Origin: Candidatus Nealsonbacteria bacterium RBG_13_36_15
Lineage (GTDB): Bacteria; Patescibacteriota; Minisyncoccia; Minisyncoccales; RBG-13-36-15
DNA length: 6,637 bases
Direction: 5' to 3'
Assembly (NCBI GenBank): GCA_001819145.1
Contig: MHLV01000025.1
Span: 1-6,637 of the forward strand
Shown: positions 4,707 through 6,637 of the stretch, piece by piece
How positions within the stretch are numbered: position 1 is the stretch's first letter
Layout: every line of letters begins with the position of its first letter
The notes under the pieces: model-generated
What the model saw: only the letters and a program-made list of their open reading frames with translations
Told to the model about the DNA's origin: nothing
Database searches by the model: none
Translations under genes and position numbers: made by a program

Positions 4707-5492
4707 TCAATTCCTTATTATTTTCTTTATTCTTATGTAGGCGTATACACCTAATAAATTATTTAGGTTAATATATAGGCTAGAAAACAGAAAAGAGCGA
4801 GAATGGGAAAAACCTAGAGATATCAGCTGCGGGGAAACAATAACAGCATATCCAGTATCAGTACCATGTGCCTGAGCTAATATATCTCTCTTTTCCCCAC
4901 TAATGATTCTGCCTTGGCTATCTTTTAGGCTTACTAATGTACATATCAATCCGCAGCCCGGTTTAATATTTAAGTGGTTCATGATTATCTGGGGAATATT
5001 AAATTCAGCCCTATCGCCCAAAATATTAAGGTTTATCTTTACCTCAAACCCAAATTCTTGAAGTGCCTCTTCTGTTGGTTCGCTTTTTTCCTTTGTTTCT
5101 TTGTCGCCACACCTACAGCTTATAGAATTAATTCTTGCCTTACAAAGACTACATTGTACCAACCCCTCATTTATTACAATTAGGCCTCCGCAACCCTTAC
5201 AAAATAGTTTGTCGTAGGAATGACCACAACGAGTACATTGCCAAGAAAATTGGATTGTATTGTTTATTCTTGGCTCTTTTCTCTCTGCCGTCTTCGGCCT
5301 GACTTTATCATACTGGTCTCTTTTCTCTTTATCAGAAAGAACCTCATAGGCTTCGTTTATGTCTTTAAGCCTTGCTTCGTTACCATCACCCGTATCGGGA
5401 TGATGCTTGTAAGCTAATCTTCGGTAAACTCCTTTAATCTCTTCTTGGAATGCATCAGGGGGAACGCCCAAGATTTGGTAATAGTCCTTCAT
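4707..5492 (-). CDS. J-domain protein with two zinc-ribbon-like cysteine clusters
   Basis: J-domains stimulate the ATPase of DnaK/Hsp70. Residues 1-65 form a full J-domain: YYQILGV, the HPD triad at 31-33, and [21 protein letters not shown] at 42-62. Cysteine pairs follow at C86/C89 and C98/C101, then C114/C117 and C126/C128. These look like two four-cysteine zinc ribbons, unlike the four CxxCxGxG repeats of true DnaJ. Residues about 145-261 show no family I know and no clear membrane helix. At 261 residues it is a non-classical DnaJ-like protein, and dnaK is not nearby. The start used has GGGAGG six bases upstream; the longer ORF from 5561 would run through the promoter. It is the only gene here ending in TGA. 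A promoter and terminator make it a single-gene unit. Confidence 0.85.
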   Translation of the reverse strand: MKDYYQILGVPPDAFQEEIKGVYRRLAYKHHPDTGDGNEARLKDINEAYEVLSDKEKRDQYDKVRPKTAERKEPRINNTIQFSWQCTRCGHSYDKLFCKGCGGLIVINEGLVQCSLCKARINSISCRCGDKETKEKSEPTEEALQEFGFEVKINLNILGDRAEFNIPQIIMNHLNIKPGCGLICTLVSLKDSQGRIISGEKRDILAQAHGTDTGYAVIVSPQLISLGFSHSRSFLFSSLYINLNNLLGVYAYIRIKKIIRN

Positions 5493-5498
5493 CTTTCG

Positions 5499-5504
5499 CC
5501 TCCC
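5499..5504 (-). promoter_or_regulatory. Shine-Dalgarno GGGAGG of the J-domain gene
   Basis: GGGAGG lies six bases before the ATG at 5490-5492, ideal spacing. It decides the start at MKDYYQILG instead of the ATG 23 codons upstream. It contrasts with the missing Shine-Dalgarno of all seven genes to its left. Confidence 0.9.
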
Positions 5505-5532
5505 AGTTGTGAATGAGCTATTTTGATAGTTT

Positions 5533-5561
5533 AAGATACAACAGGGTAAGCTCTTTGTCAA
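5533..5561 (-). promoter_or_regulatory. Promoter of the J-domain gene (TTGACA-17-TATCTT)
   Basis: A consensus -35 TTGACA is at 5556-5561 and the -10 TATCTT at 5533-5538, with a 17-nt spacer on the minus strand. The leader should be about 34 nt and holds the Shine-Dalgarno. The box follows directly on the T-tract of the upstream gene's terminator. No heat-shock CIRCE repeat is seen around it. Confidence 0.85.
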
Positions 5562-5562
5562 A

Positions 5563-5586
5563 CAAAAAAAAGCCCCAAAGGGGCTT
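5563..5586 (-). terminator. Intrinsic terminator of the coiled-coil gene
   Basis: On the minus strand AAGCCCC (5586-5580) and GGGGCTT (5576-5570) form a 7-bp stem with loop TTT, followed by a T-run down to about 5564. It lies about 60 nt past the stop codon of the coiled-coil gene and abuts the -35 box of the J-domain gene. Confidence 0.93.
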
Positions 5587-5644
5587 AAGTAAATGGGCTA
5601 TGCTATTCCATAATATTGTTGGTATTGTTTTCTTCGTTTTCTTC

Positions 5645-6328
5645 TTAGCCATAACTTCCTCCTGTTCCAACGTGACGTGGACCATCACCGAGAATACCTA
5701 CCTGCCACCAATCTTCAGTATATCTAGATTCACTTTTAGCTGAAAGTAAAAGGTCTCTAAGTTCTCTTTCACTAGAGCCCGTTGTTTTTATGTATCCTTC
5801 ATGAGGATAGCGGCGTAAATATTTTCTGTATAGTCCATATGAAAAATAAACCTTACCGTCACCTAAATGAATAGATATACCAAAATAACATCTTGACCGA
5901 AAATGAAAATCTCTACCCGGACTACGACCTCCTAGCGGAACATCCTCCGATTTCCATTTCCTTCTATCTGCTGCAAAAACCATTGAGGCACTATTTGTAT
6001 AATAGTCTTGTCCTACTTCGCACCAAGCTAATACATCTTCATAGCCACTCCTTGGCAATGGTTCTTCATATGTTACAAATCTTAAAGCATAATTTCCTCT
6101 TCCCCATGTTTCTTCTCCCAGATCCCGTAAAAGACGTTCTACCATAGGTCTTATAGGACTCACATAAGTGCCGATTGCTCTCCTGTGATTTTCTACCATT
6201 TCTCTTCTTTCTTGTTCTTTTCTTTTTTTCTCTTTTTCCTCTTTCCGTCGTTTTTCTGTTTCCTCTAATCTCTGTCTTTCCATTTCTGCTTCTCTGGTTC
6301 TTTTTAGTTCGTCTCTGAATGATGTCAT
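5645..6328 (-). CDS. Orphan protein: charged N-terminal coiled coil plus unknown C-terminal domain
   Basis: I do not recognise this 227-residue protein. Residues about 4-50 are almost all Glu, Lys and Arg with spaced Leu/Met, a likely long charged helix or coiled coil. Residues 55-227 look globular and rich in aromatics and Gly: ETWGRGNYALRF (73-84), AWCEVGQDYY (101-110), FHFRSRCYFGISIHLGDGKVYF (141-162), YRKYLRRYPHEGY (167-179) and EDWWQVG (205-211). The tail is GTGGSYG. No signal peptide, membrane segment or catalytic motif is evident. The ATG at 6326-6328 is chosen because AAAGGAGG stands nine bases upstream; a TTG start ten codons earlier would overlap it. It has its own promoter and terminator, so it is a single-gene unit next to the J-domain gene. 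Confidence 0.75.
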   Translation of the reverse strand: MTSFRDELKRTREAEMERQRLEETEKRRKEEKEKKRKEQERREMVENHRRAIGTYVSPIRPMVERLLRDLGEETWGRGNYALRFVTYEEPLPRSGYEDVLAWCEVGQDYYTNSASMVFAADRRKWKSEDVPLGGRSPGRDFHFRSRCYFGISIHLGDGKVYFSYGLYRKYLRRYPHEGYIKTTGSSERELRDLLLSAKSESRYTEDWWQVGILGDGPRHVGTGGSYG

Positions 6329-6337
6329 GACAATCTT

Positions 6338-6345
6338 CCTCCTTT
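6338..6345 (-). promoter_or_regulatory. Shine-Dalgarno AAAGGAGG of the coiled-coil gene
   Basis: AAAGGAGG ends nine bases before the ATG at 6326-6328. It supports the start MTSFRDELK over the in-frame TTG at 6356-6358. Confidence 0.88.
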
Positions 6346-6369
6346 CTTCAGTTAACAACGAACTACTTC

Positions 6370-6398
6370 ATAATGATACATCCTTAGTTATTTGTCAA
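6370..6398 (-). promoter_or_regulatory. Promoter of the coiled-coil gene (TTGACA-17-CATTAT)
   Basis: A consensus -35 TTGACA is at 6393-6398, with a weaker -10 CATTAT at 6370-6375 and a 17-nt spacer, on the minus strand. The -35 sits in TTTTGTTTGACAAA, the same 14-mer found at the J-domain promoter, suggesting shared origin or shared control. Confidence 0.65.
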
Positions 6399-6455
6399 AC
6401 AAAACCATTATCGAATTTTTTTATTTAAACCTTACCCCAGAAATTAAGTTAAACT

Positions 6456-6637
6456 TTATATTAAATAGAATGGAACTGTCCCAACCTTTACTTGAACCTG
6501 CTCCGGATGGGAGAGAATAATCATATCTATTGACTTATCCCAAAAAGGCATCTCCTGTCCAAGTTTTTCTAAAATAGTTGAATCCGGCCCGCCGTCAATT
6601 AAAATTTGATGTCTCTGCGGTGTTTTAATAAAAATAG
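6456..6637 (-). pseudogene. Second copy of the ComEC-like metallo-beta-lactamase, truncated and cut by window edge
   Basis: Entering from the window edge, the minus strand encodes IFIKTPQRHQILIDGG and continues nearly identically to residues 47-91 of the first copy, with one change (R80K). It then leaves the homologous sequence within the metal motif: SHPE is followed by QVQVKVGTVPFYLI and a TAA at 6456-6458. The HDH metal ligands and everything after them (about 190 residues) are lost, so this copy cannot be an active hydrolase as it stands. The novel tail starts about 6498. No promoter or intact start can be judged, as the 5' part is outside. Confidence 0.8.
6499..6637. repeat. Direct repeat copy 2, running to the window edge
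   Basis: It is the partner of 4104-4242. The last 91 bp (6547-6637) are identical to 4152-4242, and all six mismatches lie in the first 48 bp. The repeat may continue beyond the window. Confidence 0.97.

Noticed and set aside
4707..4709. UGA read as glycine or tryptophan, as in some Patescibacteria
   Set aside because: The J-domain gene's TGA is followed about 20 nt later by a strong terminator; reading through would run across that terminator. UGA as stop fits better.
5493..5561. N-terminal extension of the J-domain protein from an upstream ATG (23 extra residues)
   Set aside because: It would start inside the -35 box of the gene's own promoter and has no ribosome-binding site, whereas MKDYYQILG has GGGAGG at ideal distance.
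6329..6358. TTG start adding ten residues to the coiled-coil protein
   Set aside because: The added codons contain the AAAGGAGG Shine-Dalgarno that serves the downstream ATG.
1..6637. CRISPR array, toxin-antitoxin pair, transposase or phage gene
   Set aside because: No regularly spaced repeats, no paired small genes and no recombinase motifs were found on either strand.

Overview
The window looks like a low-GC bacterial genome, most likely from the Candidate Phyla Radiation (Patescibacteria, Parcubacteria-like). This is inference from four signs: compact AT-rich spacing, a 62-residue zinc-ribbon L28, an enlarged adenylate-kinase-like protein, and a small stand-alone ComEC-type metallo-beta-lactamase. 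Eight of the nine intact or 3'-truncated stops seen are TAA. One gene ends in TGA just before a clear terminator, so UGA reads as stop here.

Left part (1-2019). On the minus strand run a short site-2 protease, then rpsL, rpsG and the first 58 codons of fusA (the 'str' operon). The rpsL promoter is near consensus (TTGACA-17-TATTGT) and sits right at the protease stop codon. rpmB (bL28) is divergent from the protease. Their -35 boxes are the two strands of one TTGCCAA, and both -10 boxes lie so close to the ATG that the mRNAs should be leaderless or nearly so.

Middle (2020-4706). tRNA-Pro(GGG) lacks an encoded CCA. It is enclosed by a 12-bp inverted repeat and followed by a CCA-ended minihelix resembling a tRNA-Pro remnant. 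A perfect 18-bp-arm palindrome then acts as a two-way terminator. It also ends an unassigned minus-strand structured RNA of about 177 nt (ncRNA-A) that has its own TTGACT-17-TATAAT promoter and paired ends, as in 6S-type RNAs. Next come a two-gene minus-strand unit, a ComEC-like metallo-beta-lactamase and an adenylate-kinase-like protein, with 1 nt between them. Upstream lies a second unassigned minus-strand RNA (ncRNA-B, about 170 nt, 59% GC in its core) with its own promoter and terminator and an internal 36-codon ORF.

Right part (4707-6637). Two single-gene minus-strand units each have a promoter and a strong Shine-Dalgarno: a DnaJ-domain protein with two zinc-ribbon-like clusters, and an orphan coiled-coil protein. 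Both have intrinsic terminators or lie against one. This contrasts with the seven genes to the left, none of which has a convincing Shine-Dalgarno. The window ends inside a second, truncated copy of the metallo-beta-lactamase gene. It matches the first over 139 bp with six mismatches, five of them silent, so the stretch between is either a real duplication/insertion or an assembly join.

The clearest candidates for undescribed biology are ncRNA-A, ncRNA-B, the tRNA-Pro stalk/minihelix arrangement, and the split between leaderless and Shine-Dalgarno genes. No CRISPR array, transposase or defence system is visible.
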